DNA of 64,000 nucleotides from Bradyrhizobium daqingense. Lineage in GTDB: Bacteria > Pseudomonadota > Alphaproteobacteria > Rhizobiales > Xanthobacteraceae. The stretch covers positions 7,116,001 to 7,180,000 of the forward strand of contig NZ_CP088014.1 of the NCBI RefSeq assembly GCF_021044685.1, in the 5' to 3' direction. Of the stretch, positions 26,754 through 36,485 are shown in pieces. The translations under genes were made by a program, and so were the position numbers. Every line of letters starts with the position of its first letter. Within the stretch, counting starts at the first letter, position 1. The notes beneath the pieces were generated by a model. It was given only the letters and a program-made list of their open reading frames with translations. It ran no database searches and was not told the DNA's origin.

Positions 26754-26819
26754 TAAGTGGGGCTATGGCGTAAAGGCAAACCGCCTCGTCAGATCTGTCC
26801 CACGCCCACCAGGCGTCGA

Positions 26820-27638
26820 CTACGCGCTTTCGATCGTACGAATTGTTTCCGGCATTGGCCCGGAAAGACTGGTTGCGCCGGCGAGGCAGGCGCGAATCCG
26901 CCTGTCGGACTGGCGAAGACGGAGATTTTCCGTCAGGCGCAGAACATACTCCTTTGATTTCCACGCAAACCGCGCCGCTCTATCGAGCGCAGTAGGCTCG
27001 CGGACCGACTCCGCGGCCTTTGCGATCGAAGATGTCAGCGTCAGCTCAAGACACGGAAAAGGAAACAAGGCATAATTGTGGAGGCCATTTGCCCAGAAGC
27101 GGTCCATCTCCCAGTCGATTGGCCGATGGATCGTTGTCACGCTATCGATGAATCGACGCGCGGCATGGCCAGAGATCAGATATGCCTGCGTTCCCATTGG
27201 CGCACGCTCAAACCGCACCAATTCCCGCTGATCCAGCCAAGCCACGTGCTTACAGGGCGCCATGTGTCGTCCATACAGCCGGAGATAACCGATCCCAGCA
27301 ACCTTGCAGATGTCCGGAAGAAATTGAAAGCTGAACCCAGCATCGAGAATGACGTCGTCTTCGATCACAAGTGTCCATGAATTGTCGGCGTCTGACGCCG
27401 CCACTTGCGCCATGACGCTCATATGACTCGCTGCGCAGCCGATCTCGGCACGTGAAAGGCCCCTGCCCCAAAGGCGGATGGCCAGCGCCTCATCATATTG
27501 CGGGAGCCCCTTGGCTGGCACACGTAAGGCGTCAAAGAAGGTCCATGGAATCTCAAGCGATTCCAGATTCGCACTCGCGCGCTCGCGGCGCACGGAACCG
27601 GCCAAACTAATCGCCACAATTCTGAGAGGGCTGCCCAT
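26820..27638 (-). CDS. glycosyltransferase family 25 (LPS-type)
   Basis: 272 residues. The family 25 layout is seen: RIVAISLAGSVRRERASANLESL at the N-terminus (the 'V.NL..s..R......l' block), FFDALRV, then SRAEIGCAASHMSVM, the conserved 'l..gE.gC..SH...' block, and LVIEDDVIL, the acidic metal or donor site. YLISGHAARRFID matches the late family block. These enzymes add galactose or other sugars to LPS or capsule. ATG 27638 is chosen since the blocks start right after it; a longer frame upstream to 27875 shows no such features. It lies alone on the minus strand after the IS element. Confidence 0.85.
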   Translation of the reverse strand: MGSPLRIVAISLAGSVRRERASANLESLEIPWTFFDALRVPAKGLPQYDEALAIRLWGRGLSRAEIGCAASHMSVMAQVAASDADNSWTLVIEDDVILDAGFSFQFLPDICKVAGIGYLRLYGRHMAPCKHVAWLDQRELVRFERAPMGTQAYLISGHAARRFIDSVTTIHRPIDWEMDRFWANGLHNYALFPFPCLELTLTSSIAKAAESVREPTALDRAARFAWKSKEYVLRLTENLRLRQSDRRIRACLAGATSLSGPMPETIRTIESA

Positions 27639-27832
27639 TGATTGATCAGTCCGACACCTTGATTGGGAACCGTATTGCACGTGATCTCCAACGATTACCG
27701 CGAACTTGTCTGTGCTGACAAGAACGCAGCACGTGCCCGGCGGCTGCCATGCTGCTGGCCATTTCACATTCTTGTCTCGTAAAGCAAGGCGAAATCTGCA
27801 GCTGTTTCTAAAGCCGCCCGCATTCGGACGCC

Positions 27833-29189
27833 TTGGATCGAACCAACGGTTGCTCACAGACGAGTGACTATGCACCTGGCGAAAGTTGCTACGGTCTCAA
27901 GCAAGACATGTCGGTCTCCGGCTCGGTGCTGCGCCTCGGAGCGCGCAAGGCAACCGCGCGCGAGCAGGCATTCCTTACGCCGACCGACCGGTCCAACACC
28001 GAAGGCGTGCGGCCGCATCTCTCCGCGATGATCCATACGGCCGGGGTTTTTCCATACTACCCGACCACCAACGCCGTCATCATCGAGATACGTGCCCGGT
28101 TCAGCCCCCGGCTTACGAATCCGGCCGGCTTTCATCCCGCGTTCTGGACCTATTCGGTCGCACCCGTGCTCAATCCAACCGGCAACGAGTGGGACCTGGA
28201 GTGCAACTCTCAAGGGATGCACTTCAGCAATATCGTCCACACCTCGGGTTCAATCTCGACCAACAACAGCGCCGGACCATTCGACTATATGGATGGCACG
28301 TTCCACGTCTTCAGCTTTGTCTTTCGAAACGGCGGAAACACCCAGCTCTACGTCGATGGCGACCTTCGATCTCAGTTTGCCGGCGTGGATTCTAATACAA
28401 AGAATATGCCTTCATTTGTGCTGCTGACGTCACACATATTCAATAACACGTTCGCAGGCGAGGCGTATGACGCCGCAGCGTGGGCCAACTCGGCGACCGG
28501 GGCCTATCTCGATGTCGACTGGATCCGAGGCTGGCGGACGGCAGGCGTCAAGCATTGGAAGCCTCTGGTTTCGGTCGCAGATCTCAATGTCGATTACGAC
28601 GGCAAGGGCGAGATTGTGCTGCCGAGCGCCAAGGCCCTCTGGGGTGATGCGAGCGTTACCGAATTCGTCCAGGTCGTACAGCTCCGAACCGGGTATGACG
28701 GAGCAGACGACGTTTACGCAATTCCCGGAAGGAATTTCGTACGATACGGCGTCGCGCAGGATCAAGGCGGACTTCACAGCCGGCAAGGGCAATGCCGGGC
28801 GGTCTCATGTTGTCGTTTATGGCTACAAACCTGACGGTTCAACGATGGAACCCCTGCGATTCTCCACAAATCGCGGCCCGCACATGACGACGAGCCCTCT
28901 TTCAGCCGCCGTAGGCGACAACTTCCGCCAAGACATCTATGGGGAGTGCGACGTCGGCGTCATGATGCCGAAGATCTTGTCCGTCAAAGGACTGCCGCAG
29001 GGGCTTTCCTTTGACCGATCCACCGGACGGATCAATGGCGTCCCTACGGCAACGGGGGGCAGCAACCTGACAATCTCATGCGCAAATAATGCGGGCCAGA
29101 CGACAGAGAGCACGACAAAGTTCACCGTCCACGCGCACGATCGGGCGAACCCCCCGTACGGTGGGATGATGCTCGACCCTCAACCTTGA
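27833..29189 (+). pseudogene. GH16-type glycanase with putative Ig domain, frameshifted and N-terminally truncated
   Basis: The first frame (to 28834) reads as a GH16 fold: SVLRLGARKAT, FHPAFWTYS and NEWDLECNSQG, where EWDLE fits the shorter E-x-D-x-E active site of lichenase-type GH16. A different frame continues from about 28720 with FPEGISYDTASRRIKADF and a He_PIG-type Ig module (LPQGLSFDRSTGRINGVP) to the stop at 29189. Removing one base near 28720 (around ATTCCCGGAAGG) joins them into 451 residues. No signal peptide precedes the first frame; a TAA stands in frame at 27809, so the first strands of the fold are lost. It probably makes no active enzyme. Confidence 0.7.
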
Positions 29190-30235
29190 TCCGTCGGGGC
29201 CGAATTGCTCTGGCAAATATTTTGAAAGTTTGCGAGGGCGCTGTCCACACTCGTGCTCAATGGCCGGCTCAACTTTTCGAAGGGCTTGCTCCACGCATCG
29301 ACGAACGTGCTAATTTTTCCATAATTGTTGTCAAGGACCGAGTGCGGCACATTCAGCAACACGCAAAAGATATGCGTGTGAAGCCGGTCCGTGATCACGT
29401 AGGCCGACGATCCAACCTGCCTCATTCCACGGGCTACACGGTTCGATGCCAGAAGGTGAAACCACTTAATGCGCACGTCGAGCTCCGACGGCGTCCTGCC
29501 CTTGAGCACGAGGAGCGCCGTCTCAAGCAGCGCCTTGACAAACAACCACTTTCCCAAGCCTCGTTGTTCGATGAGCCAGTCCTCGACAACTGCAAAGTTT
29601 GGGAGCGGCGGAAAACGCTTTTGCTCCACCCTCTCGTGATCGGTTCGGAGCAGCAGCAACAATTTCCTGGTTATTGCCGCTGGCGAGCTCTGCGCCCCCA
29701 GGCAGAATGCCATGTCCGGACAGAGGTCGACGGGCGCAGTAAATTCCGTTGTCGCGATGTTCAAACTTTGCACGTCGCGAACCAGAATCCGGAATTTTTT
29801 ATGCGAGTTGATGATCTCCGCGGCGCGCTTGAGACTTGCTTTCGAGGAGAAGTGTATGGTTTGCGGCAACTGAATGATCTGGCGATCCGGAAACTCCGAC
29901 AGAAGCCTGAGCCGAAACTCCTGATGGCTGGGCCACAGGTCGCCGAAATTGCCCCCACCATGGACAAGGATAGGTCCGACAGGAACGGCTCTTTCAAACT
30001 CTTCCTTTGACCAGGTGTCATAGGTGCAGACGTAGGACGGCGCTCGGCCTAGCTTTTTCTGCAGATAGGTCTCTTCGCCCAACCATATCGCGCTGTCGCC
30101 CACATTCGAGTGGTTGGGGAAATCCACCAGCGCGAAATTCTCAACACCCTCCAGATGAGGCCCGATAACCTTTTCGATCTCATCCTGCATTTCTGCAATC
30201 AGTGTACGAGAATCCTTCATGGGAATTTTGGCCAT
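29180..30235 (-). CDS. polysaccharide pyruvyl transferase
   Basis: About 351 residues. The N-terminal FALVDFPNHSNVGDSAIWLGEE and PILVHGGGNFGDLWPSHQEFR are the hallmark glycine-rich blocks of the PS_pyruv_trans family (ExoV, CsaB, WcaK). Later ITDRLHTHIFCVLLNVPHSVLDNNYGKI is the family's C-terminal 'sdRlH..ifa...g.p.v..dn..gKi' motif. It transfers pyruvate from phosphoenolpyruvate to a sugar as a ketal, adding negative charge to the polysaccharide. Start 30235 (MAKIPMKD) follows AGGACG; 30220 or 30307 are possible. The stop overlaps the convergent GH16 pseudogene by 10 bases. Confidence 0.9.
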   Translation of the reverse strand: MAKIPMKDSRTLIAEMQDEIEKVIGPHLEGVENFALVDFPNHSNVGDSAIWLGEETYLQKKLGRAPSYVCTYDTWSKEEFERAVPVGPILVHGGGNFGDLWPSHQEFRLRLLSEFPDRQIIQLPQTIHFSSKASLKRAAEIINSHKKFRILVRDVQSLNIATTEFTAPVDLCPDMAFCLGAQSSPAAITRKLLLLLRTDHERVEQKRFPPLPNFAVVEDWLIEQRGLGKWLFVKALLETALLVLKGRTPSELDVRIKWFHLLASNRVARGMRQVGSSAYVITDRLHTHIFCVLLNVPHSVLDNNYGKISTFVDAWSKPFEKLSRPLSTSVDSALANFQNICQSNSAPTDQG

Positions 30236-30734
30236 CGTCCTGAGTTCGGTCCCGTCGGTCGCATCACAGCATCGAACGGCGTTCGATGCATCGGCAAAAC
30301 TTCCCATTCGATTAATCCACTTCTGCCATTGCGCCAAGTACCCGCTACGGTTGAGCGAACGACGCATCTGCGTGCTGCCAGCTAGAACGCCGGATGTTTG
30401 CGCTGCGAGCTTCCCGCGTCAGTTATTCGATCCTTCGCGCTCAGGTGGCTTCTGCCTTTATCACGCTCTCGTGCCTCCCTCGGTGCTCCCTCGCCGATGC
30501 GGAAGCTGACCCGGGTTCCAGAGCACGGAATAGATCGGCTTAGCAGCCAAAAGGCAAGTCTCGGCAACGCTGCCGATTAATACCGCACATATTCATGACA
30601 AGAATCGAATCTATTGAAGTCTTAAGGCAGGCAAATGTGTTGATCGCAACGAACGTAGGCAATGAGCCTACGGGAATGCCGCTTCTTGCGGCAAGCCTGC
30701 ACCCAGGTACGTTAGCGAGTTAGGAGTCAGCCGC
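30236..30734. other. intergenic region between divergent genes
   Basis: 500 bases between the pyruvyltransferase and the FkbM-type gene. Open frames here lack any protein feature. Close to the FkbM gene it holds two adjacent hairpins, listed separately. It should include two divergent promoters. Confidence 0.4.
30654..30693 (+). promoter_or_regulatory. two tandem hairpins in the leader of the FkbM-type gene
   Basis: CGTAGGC-aatga-GCCTACG (30654-30672) has a perfect 7-bp stem; TGCCGC-ttctt-GCGGCA (30677-30693) has a perfect 6-bp stem. They sit 42 bases before the ATG at 30735. Neither is followed by a T-run, so a rho-independent terminator is not indicated; a protein site or mRNA leader structure is possible. 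Confidence 0.4.
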
Positions 30735-31535
30735 ATGATCGGTTTGTTGAAAGACTACGTAAAGGCACGCCTGCTTGATAACGACTTTATGATATCCGGC
30801 ACCTCAAAGGAGGAGGAGCTCAGGGAATTCTTCCGGGACCTTTTCCCTGTCGTGACGGACAAGAAATTGATTCGACTAGGCGGATCGGCTGATGGCGGCT
30901 ATCTGGTTCCGGACGACCTCGAGGGCTGCGTCGGTTGCTTTTCACCGGGCGTCTACAACGTTTCTGACTTCGAGCTCGGCCTTGCCGAACGCGGCATCCC
31001 GTGTTTCCTCGCTGACTTCTCGGTGGATGCACCCGTGATCCACAATGACCTGCTCGATTTCGAAAAGAAATTCCTCGGAAACGAAAACAACGCCAAGTTC
31101 ATGACTCTTGAGAGCTGGATGTCGAGAAAGGGCCCTCAGAGCGGCGATCTCATCCTCCAGATGGACATTGAAGGCGGCGAATACGAGGTTCTCATCGAAA
31201 CAAGTTGCAACGACCTGAAGCGCTTCAGGATGATGATCATCGAGTTCCATTCCTTAGACAGAATTCTCAATCCCATCGGTCTCAAGCTCATCGGAGCTGT
31301 TTTCAAGAAGATCACCAAGCACTTCGACGTCGTACACATTCATCCGAACAATTACTTCAAACCCGTCGAATATAGGGACTTCGAGGTTCCGCCGATCATG
31401 GAATTCTCGTTCTTGCGTAAGGACCGCGTTTCTCGCCGGGCGCCTGCGAGAAGCTTTCCTCACGACCTCGACAGGAAGAACGTCGCGAACAGGGATGATG
31501 TCGTGCTGCCAAAATGCTGGTTCGCTCCGGAGTGA
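30735..31535 (+). CDS. FkbM-family methyltransferase
   Basis: 266 residues. IRLGGSADGGYLVPDDLEGC is the start of the SAM-binding fold, ELGLAERGIPCFLADF follows, and ILQMDIEGGEYEVLIE matches the FkbM/Methyltransf_21 signature '.k.DiEG.E...l'. FkbM-type enzymes O-methylate sugars or polyketides; in a polysaccharide cluster a sugar O-methyltransferase is the likely role. ATG 30735 follows TTAGGAG with a suitable spacing. It is transcribed away from the pyruvyltransferase and converges on the broken fcl gene. The last 30 residues are basic and may be a loose tail. Confidence 0.8.
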   Translation: MIGLLKDYVKARLLDNDFMISGTSKEEELREFFRDLFPVVTDKKLIRLGGSADGGYLVPDDLEGCVGCFSPGVYNVSDFELGLAERGIPCFLADFSVDAPVIHNDLLDFEKKFLGNENNAKFMTLESWMSRKGPQSGDLILQMDIEGGEYEVLIETSCNDLKRFRMMIIEFHSLDRILNPIGLKLIGAVFKKITKHFDVVHIHPNNYFKPVEYRDFEVPPIMEFSFLRKDRVSRRAPARSFPHDLDRKNVANRDDVVLPKCWFAPE

Positions 31536-31629
31536 TCGCCACTGTGGCCGCCCCGGTGAATCGCGCCAGCCGCTGGCAGCGGGCGCGCAGATGCGCGACC
31601 GTTGGCCCGCAATGGCAGAAGTGCGCTTC

Positions 31630-32585
31630 CTACTCCCCCGCCTGCCGGTTTCCGCTGAGATATGCCTGATAGGCCAGCTTGAGACCATCCTCGAGCGGGG
31701 TCTTGGCCCGCCAACCCAGTTTCGCCAACCGGGCGACGTCGAGCAATTTGCGCGGGGTGCCGTCGGGGCGCGAGGTGTCAAAGCTGATCGCGCCGGTATA
31801 GCCGACTGTCGCCGCAACCACGCGCGCGAATTCGGCTATCGCAATGTCCTCGCCAGTGCCGATGTTGACGAGCTCACCGCTTGAGTAAGTCTTCATCAGG
31901 TGAATGCAGGCGTCCGCCAGATCATCGACAAAGAGGAATCGCGTCGCGGCGTGCCAGTGCCCCACACCACGACGTTCTTCGCCCCGGACGTCTTGGCCTC
32001 ATGGAAGCGGCGGATCAACGCCGCAACGACGTGGCTGTATTCGGGATGATAATTGTCGCCGCGACCGTAAAGGTTGGTCGGCATCACACTGATGAAGTTT
32101 GAACCGTATTGGCTGCGATAGGCCTCGACCATTTTGATGCCGGCGATCTTGGCGATCGCGTAGGGTTCATTGGTCGGCTCCAGCGGGCCAGTCAGCATCG
32201 ACTCTTCGCGCAGCGGCTGGACCGCCAGTTTGGGGTAGATGCAGGAGGAGCCAAAGAACATCAGCTTCTCGCATCGATTGACATGCGCGGCGTGAATGAC
32301 GTTCGTCGCGATCGCGAGATTGTCGTACAGAAACTCGGCACGCAGCGTATTGTTGGCGACGATGCCGCCGACCTTGGCGGCAGCAAGGAATACTGCCTGT
32401 GGGCGCCTTGCAGCGAACCACCTAGCGACGGCGGCCTGATCACGCAGGTCGACCTCGCTCCGCGACACCGTCAGCAGCTCGACATTTTCCTCCGCGAGCC
32501 GCCGCACCAACGCGGAGCCAACCATGCCACGATGGCCGGCGACGAAGACGGTCTTGCCAGTCAGCTCAAATGGAGTGCTTGCCAT
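31630..32585 (-). pseudogene. fcl: GDP-L-fucose synthase, copy 1, single-base frameshift
   Basis: The reading frame from 32585 gives VFVAGHRGMVGSALVRRL, the catalytic region NLYGRGDNYHPEYSHV and GTGTPRR, then shifts; the rest (FLFVDDLADACIHLMKT to the end at 31630) lies in another frame. In the intact copy at 60894-61835 the site reads CGTCGCGAATTCCTT; here it is CGACGCGATTCCTC, so one A (one T on the plus strand, near 31939) is missing. Restoring it gives 318 residues against 313 for copy 2. The enzyme would epimerise and reduce GDP-4-keto-6-deoxymannose to GDP-L-fucose. The loss sits past the active site but removes the C-terminal substrate domain. A sequencing error is the alternative. The start overlaps gmd by 20 bases. 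Confidence 0.85.
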
Positions 32586-33654
32586 TGGCCTCTCGCCTGG
32601 CCTCGAGCAAATCGCAAGCCACCATTTCCTTGACCAGTTGCGCGAACGGGGTCCTGGATTTCCAGCCGAGCTTCTCGCGCACTTTGCTGGGATCGCCGAT
32701 CAGGAGATCCACCTCGGTGGGACGGAAATAGGTCGGGTCGATCCGCACAACGATCCTGCCTGACTTTTCGTCGAAACCGGTTTCCTCGACGCCCTTGCCC
32801 CGCCATTCGACTTTGCGGCCGACTTCGGCAAAAGCGAGCTCCACGAAGTCGCGCACCGAGCGGGTCTCCCCGGTTGCCAGCACGAAATCGTCGGGCCGAT
32901 CGGCCTGCAGGATCATGTGCATCCCTTCGACATAATCCCTGGCGTGGCCCCAGTCGCGCTTGGCCTCGAGATTCCCGAGATACAGCGTCGCTTCGAGGCC
33001 CGTCTCGATGCGGGCAACGGCACGCGTGATCTTGCGGGTGACGAAGGTTTCGCCGCGGATCGGGCTCTCGTGGTTGAAGAGGATGCCGTTCGAGGCGAAC
33101 ATGCCGTAGGCCTCGCGGTAGTTCACCGTGATCCAATAGGCATATAGCTTCGCCACCGCGTAAGGAGAGCGCGGGTAGAAGGGGGTCGTTTCCTTCTGCG
33201 GCACCTCCTGCACGAGGCCGTAGAGTTCGGAGGTGGACGCCTGATAGAATCGCGTTTCCTTCTCCATGCCGAGAATACGGATGGCTTCCAACAGCCGCAG
33301 CGTTCCGATCGCATCCGCGTTCGCGGTATATTCCGGGCTCTCGAAGCTGACCGCCACATGGCTTTGTGCAGCCAGATTGTAGATCTCGGTTGGCCGGATC
33401 TGCTGCATTAAGCGGATCAGGTTTGTTGAATCAGTCATGTCTCCGTAATGCATTAGGAACGGCACATTGCCGGCATGCGGATCCTGATAAAGATGATCGA
33501 CACGGGCGGTGTTGAATGAGGACGATCGCCGCTTGATGCCGTGGACGATGTAGCCCAGGCCGATCAGATACTCGGCGAGATAGGCACCGTCCTGACCGGT
33601 GACGCCCGTAATCAGCGCGACGCGGCGCTTCGACCTTTCATTCATATTGCTCAC
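32566..33654 (-). CDS. gmd: GDP-mannose 4,6-dehydratase, copy 1
   Basis: 362 residues, normal length. NADP-binding TGVTGQDGAYLAEYL, VHGIKRRSSSFNT, NLAAQSHVAVSFE, the catalytic STSE and YPRSPYAVAKLYAYW and NHESPIRGETFVTRKITR are all present. It converts GDP-mannose to GDP-4-keto-6-deoxymannose, the precursor of GDP-fucose, GDP-rhamnose or GDP-perosamine. ATG 33654 overlaps the wzx stop in ATGA, and its end overlaps the broken fcl by 20 bases. With fcl copy 1 broken, its product could still go to the intact fcl at 60894. Confidence 0.95.
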   Translation of the reverse strand: MSNMNERSKRRVALITGVTGQDGAYLAEYLIGLGYIVHGIKRRSSSFNTARVDHLYQDPHAGNVPFLMHYGDMTDSTNLIRLMQQIRPTEIYNLAAQSHVAVSFESPEYTANADAIGTLRLLEAIRILGMEKETRFYQASTSELYGLVQEVPQKETTPFYPRSPYAVAKLYAYWITVNYREAYGMFASNGILFNHESPIRGETFVTRKITRAVARIETGLEATLYLGNLEAKRDWGHARDYVEGMHMILQADRPDDFVLATGETRSVRDFVELAFAEVGRKVEWRGKGVEETGFDEKSGRIVVRIDPTYFRPTEVDLLIGDPSKVREKLGWKSRTPFAQLVKEMVACDLLEARREANGKHSI

Positions 33655-35198
33655 CCGACTGCTCGGTTTTCATCGACGATTTTCCCAGTTTTCCCGAACC
33701 TGTTGGCGATTGCGCCGAGGATTCGCAGGATCTCACGCTCGGGCCCGGCCGGCGCGCCTGCCGCTCGCCAGAGTCCAAAGAGTGACCCGACATAGGCAAG
33801 AGCGCTCACGAGAACGACAGCGATCAACCGAGCATAGGCGTGAGACTCATGGCCAAAAGATGTAATGAAGGCCCAATTGGTCAGAAGACCGACAATGATC
33901 ATCGCGCAAGTGGACAAAGCGGTCCTCAGATTCACGAGAAGCTGCCGAGAGACAGAAGTGTCGATCAATTCGCGGACCAGGACCATATTGTAGACCACAC
34001 CGCCGAGCGTAACTGCCACGCGAGCGACGAGCAGGCCAACTATCCCTCCTGTCCACAGGCCCGCAACAATGACAGGAAGCCTCACGATCAGGATCGCAAC
34101 GTCGCGATGAAATAGTCTGCGCGTCTGCCCAAGCGCCAGACCAAGGGGTTGCACCGTCGCGCTGAGCGTATGCAACGCAATTGCACCACCGAGGAGCTGG
34201 ATCACAATTGTCGCGCCTGCCCACGCATCACCCAGCGCGAGCGGAACGAACTGATCGGCGATCAACGCGAAGCCGAACCCGGCTGGAAAGGCGATCGCAC
34301 ACAGCATTGATTGCGCCGACAGATAGGCTCGTTGAAGGGCGGCTTTATCGTCTCTCAGCCTCACGAAAGCGGGAAACAGCGTCCCGGCAAGCGGATTTGT
34401 TGCTTCTCGTGTTGGCGTCGCGGCCAGATCGCTGCCCAGCACATATCCACCCAGGGCGGATTTCCCGAGAAAATATCCGATGATAATCTGGTCGAAACGC
34501 CAGTTCAGCGTGCTGACGGCCTGCCCGAGCGATAGCCACACAGAGAACGAGAATAGCGAGCGGCTACCCTTTATCCGGAATTTCGGCCGGAACGGCTGGA
34601 TCAGATAAGAGGCGACGACATCGATAAAGTTGGCGACTACCGCCCCGGCGATCAGCGCCCAGTAGCTCCTGAAGCAAATGGCGATCCCGGAAGAGACGAG
34701 GATAGTTGCAAGCGCCCGGCTGCTGCTCGTCACAAATTCCTGCCAGAAGACGAGTTGACGCTGCATCATCGCTAGCATCGGGTTTCGGAGGCCGGATATC
34801 ATGATCGAACAGCTCAGGACCAACAGGATCGGAATCAAACGGCGATCGCCGTAGGACAATGACACCGGATAAGCGAGCAACGACAGCAAGAGTGCGAGCA
34901 GGCAGGCGCGAGCCAGGCTCAGCGTCCACGCGGCGTGAAATTGATCTTCACTTGGATCCTTGTGGTGAATCAGCGCCGATGCCAGGGACAGTTCAGTCAT
35001 CGACGTCAGAACAGCAATGATGGCCGTCGCGACAGCAACCAAGCCGAAATCTTCCGGCGTGAGCATTCGCGCCAGGATGAGCGTGTTCAGGAAGCCGAGA
35101 CTGGCAACCACCAGCCGGCTCACGCCGATCCAGGCAGCTCCGATGGCGATTGAATTTTTCGACAAAGGGAGCGCCGTACGCGCACCAGTAGCGACCAT
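33651..35198 (-). CDS. polysaccharide flippase, Wzx type, copy 2
   Basis: 515 residues with 12-14 hydrophobic segments. GAAWIGVSRLVVASLGFLNT, LARMLTPEDFGLVAVATAII and FDQIIIGYFLGKSALGGY match the same MOP-superfamily blocks as the flippase at 5162 (e.g. 'L.P.DFGl.a.A'), but the sequences are clearly diverged. It would flip a lipid-linked unit across the inner membrane. ATG 35198 starts 13 bases after the GT61 stop, and its stop overlaps the gmd start in ATGA, so it lies in one operon GT61-wzx-gmd-fcl. The frame to 35285 is too long because it runs into the GT61 gene. Confidence 0.88.
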   Translation of the reverse strand: MVATGARTALPLSKNSIAIGAAWIGVSRLVVASLGFLNTLILARMLTPEDFGLVAVATAIIAVLTSMTELSLASALIHHKDPSEDQFHAAWTLSLARACLLALLLSLLAYPVSLSYGDRRLIPILLVLSCSIMISGLRNPMLAMMQRQLVFWQEFVTSSSRALATILVSSGIAICFRSYWALIAGAVVANFIDVVASYLIQPFRPKFRIKGSRSLFSFSVWLSLGQAVSTLNWRFDQIIIGYFLGKSALGGYVLGSDLAATPTREATNPLAGTLFPAFVRLRDDKAALQRAYLSAQSMLCAIAFPAGFGFALIADQFVPLALGDAWAGATIVIQLLGGAIALHTLSATVQPLGLALGQTRRLFHRDVAILIVRLPVIVAGLWTGGIVGLLVARVAVTLGGVVYNMVLVRELIDTSVSRQLLVNLRTALSTCAMIIVGLLTNWAFITSFGHESHAYARLIAVVLVSALAYVGSLFGLWRAAGAPAGPEREILRILGAIANRFGKTGKIVDENRAVG

Positions 35199-35211
35199 TT
35201 TCAACGCTCGT

Positions 35212-36312
35212 TCATTGACAGATGGCCTCCAGTGCGCGCTCGAAGATGTCAGGCGCGACCTCGAAATCGAATGGACTGGGCCCAAACGCCCCCGGCAGGC
35301 GCGTTCCCTGGCTATCCCCGACGATGTAAGAATAATCGGCGCCGGCGGACGTTGCGATCGTGTAGTAGTAGGGGTGCACGTGGTCTGAGGGGATTAGTTC
35401 CAGCACTTTCGTTCCAGGCGAGCAGAATACGAGATTGGTCAGGCCCGCACCATGTGGGCCAACGACAATCGAGCATTCCGAAAAAAACGCCGCTTCATCC
35501 TCGACGTCATCAAAGTCGTAAATCTGGAATCCGAACTTTTTCAGTGCAGGCATCAGCTCTTCTTCATTGGCGACCTTCCTTTGCCCCTTGCGCGGAACAT
35601 ATACGCGCCTGTCGTGACGAAGCGGCGACTTGGCCACCTGCAAGCGGAAGAACTCCGTAAGCCACGGCGCATAGTTCCGCCGCAAACCTGGAAACGACGT
35701 GCCGATCACGAGGTCGGCCTGAATATCCCCCTGGCCAGCCCACACGCACTTGTGCATTGGAATTCCAAGCCGGCGAACGAGTTTGGCTGCGGTTCCGGAC
35801 GCGGGCTTCGGCAAATAGATATAATCGACATCATCGAGCGACAAGCCACTTTTCCGAAAGAGCGCTAGGCGTCCCAAACAATCGAGCAGGAAATGCCCAT
35901 AGTTTCCTCCGGCAAAATCGCTCGCCAGCGAGAGACAGGTGCCGCTTAGCGGCAGCGCGGTGCCGTAGGCAATTGATCGGGGGTGGCGCGAAAACGACGA
36001 TCCGTACCAGGAGCTCTCGTAGAGCAGTGTTCCATCCTCGGTCACGAGCCAGCCGTCGGGACCGAGGATACGAGCCTTGTCCAGGCGGAGAATGCCCAAC
36101 TCGGGCATTCTATTTTCAACGATTTCACCGAACCCTGCATCGCGGCTGCCGAATCGAATCGGCGCCTTCCGCGCCAGCACCTCTCCCTCGACGGCAGTCA
36201 GCCAGGTATGCGGATGCTCACTTCGCCACGTGCGATGATCACAAAGCCGGCTCGGGCTGCCGCGCAATGCAGCCCGCAGGATTTGCCTGACGTCGCGAAC
36301 CTTTGATTTCAT
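35212..36312 (-). CDS. glycosyltransferase family 61
   Basis: 366 residues. The C-terminal SECSIVVGPHGAGLTNLVFCSPGTKVLELIP is the family 61 (DUF563) signature 'fa.a..ivG.HGAgLtN..F..pg..viE..p'. FAGGNYGHFLLDCLGRLALF and IYLPKPASG fit the N-terminal half; VYVPRKGQRKVANEEEL matches 'yisR....R...NE.e'. Known members add xylose or N-acetylglucosamine; bacterial members are mostly uncharacterised. As the first gene of the wzx-gmd-fcl operon it may use one of the nucleotide sugars made in this region. It starts 173 bases after the upstream GH16 gene ends. Confidence 0.85.
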   Translation of the reverse strand: MKSKVRDVRQILRAALRGSPSRLCDHRTWRSEHPHTWLTAVEGEVLARKAPIRFGSRDAGFGEIVENRMPELGILRLDKARILGPDGWLVTEDGTLLYESSWYGSSFSRHPRSIAYGTALPLSGTCLSLASDFAGGNYGHFLLDCLGRLALFRKSGLSLDDVDYIYLPKPASGTAAKLVRRLGIPMHKCVWAGQGDIQADLVIGTSFPGLRRNYAPWLTEFFRLQVAKSPLRHDRRVYVPRKGQRKVANEEELMPALKKFGFQIYDFDDVEDEAAFFSECSIVVGPHGAGLTNLVFCSPGTKVLELIPSDHVHPYYYTIATSAGADYSYIVGDSQGTRLPGAFGPSPFDFEVAPDIFERALEAICQ

Positions 36313-36485
36313 GGACCACTACCATTTCAAGAGACACCGGCCGTCATGGGCAAGCCCGCACGACGGGTCACCTACCACAGCCAAAGCAAACTTCAGACCG
36401 ATCTTCGGACAGCGAGCGATCGCAATCAGCGGTACTCAGGACCCAGATCACAAAGAGGTGCGCACACGCCGGATGCAACTTCCGA

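Noticed and set aside
30677..30693. rho-independent terminator
   Set aside because: The stem is good but no T-run follows, and it precedes a gene rather than ending one.
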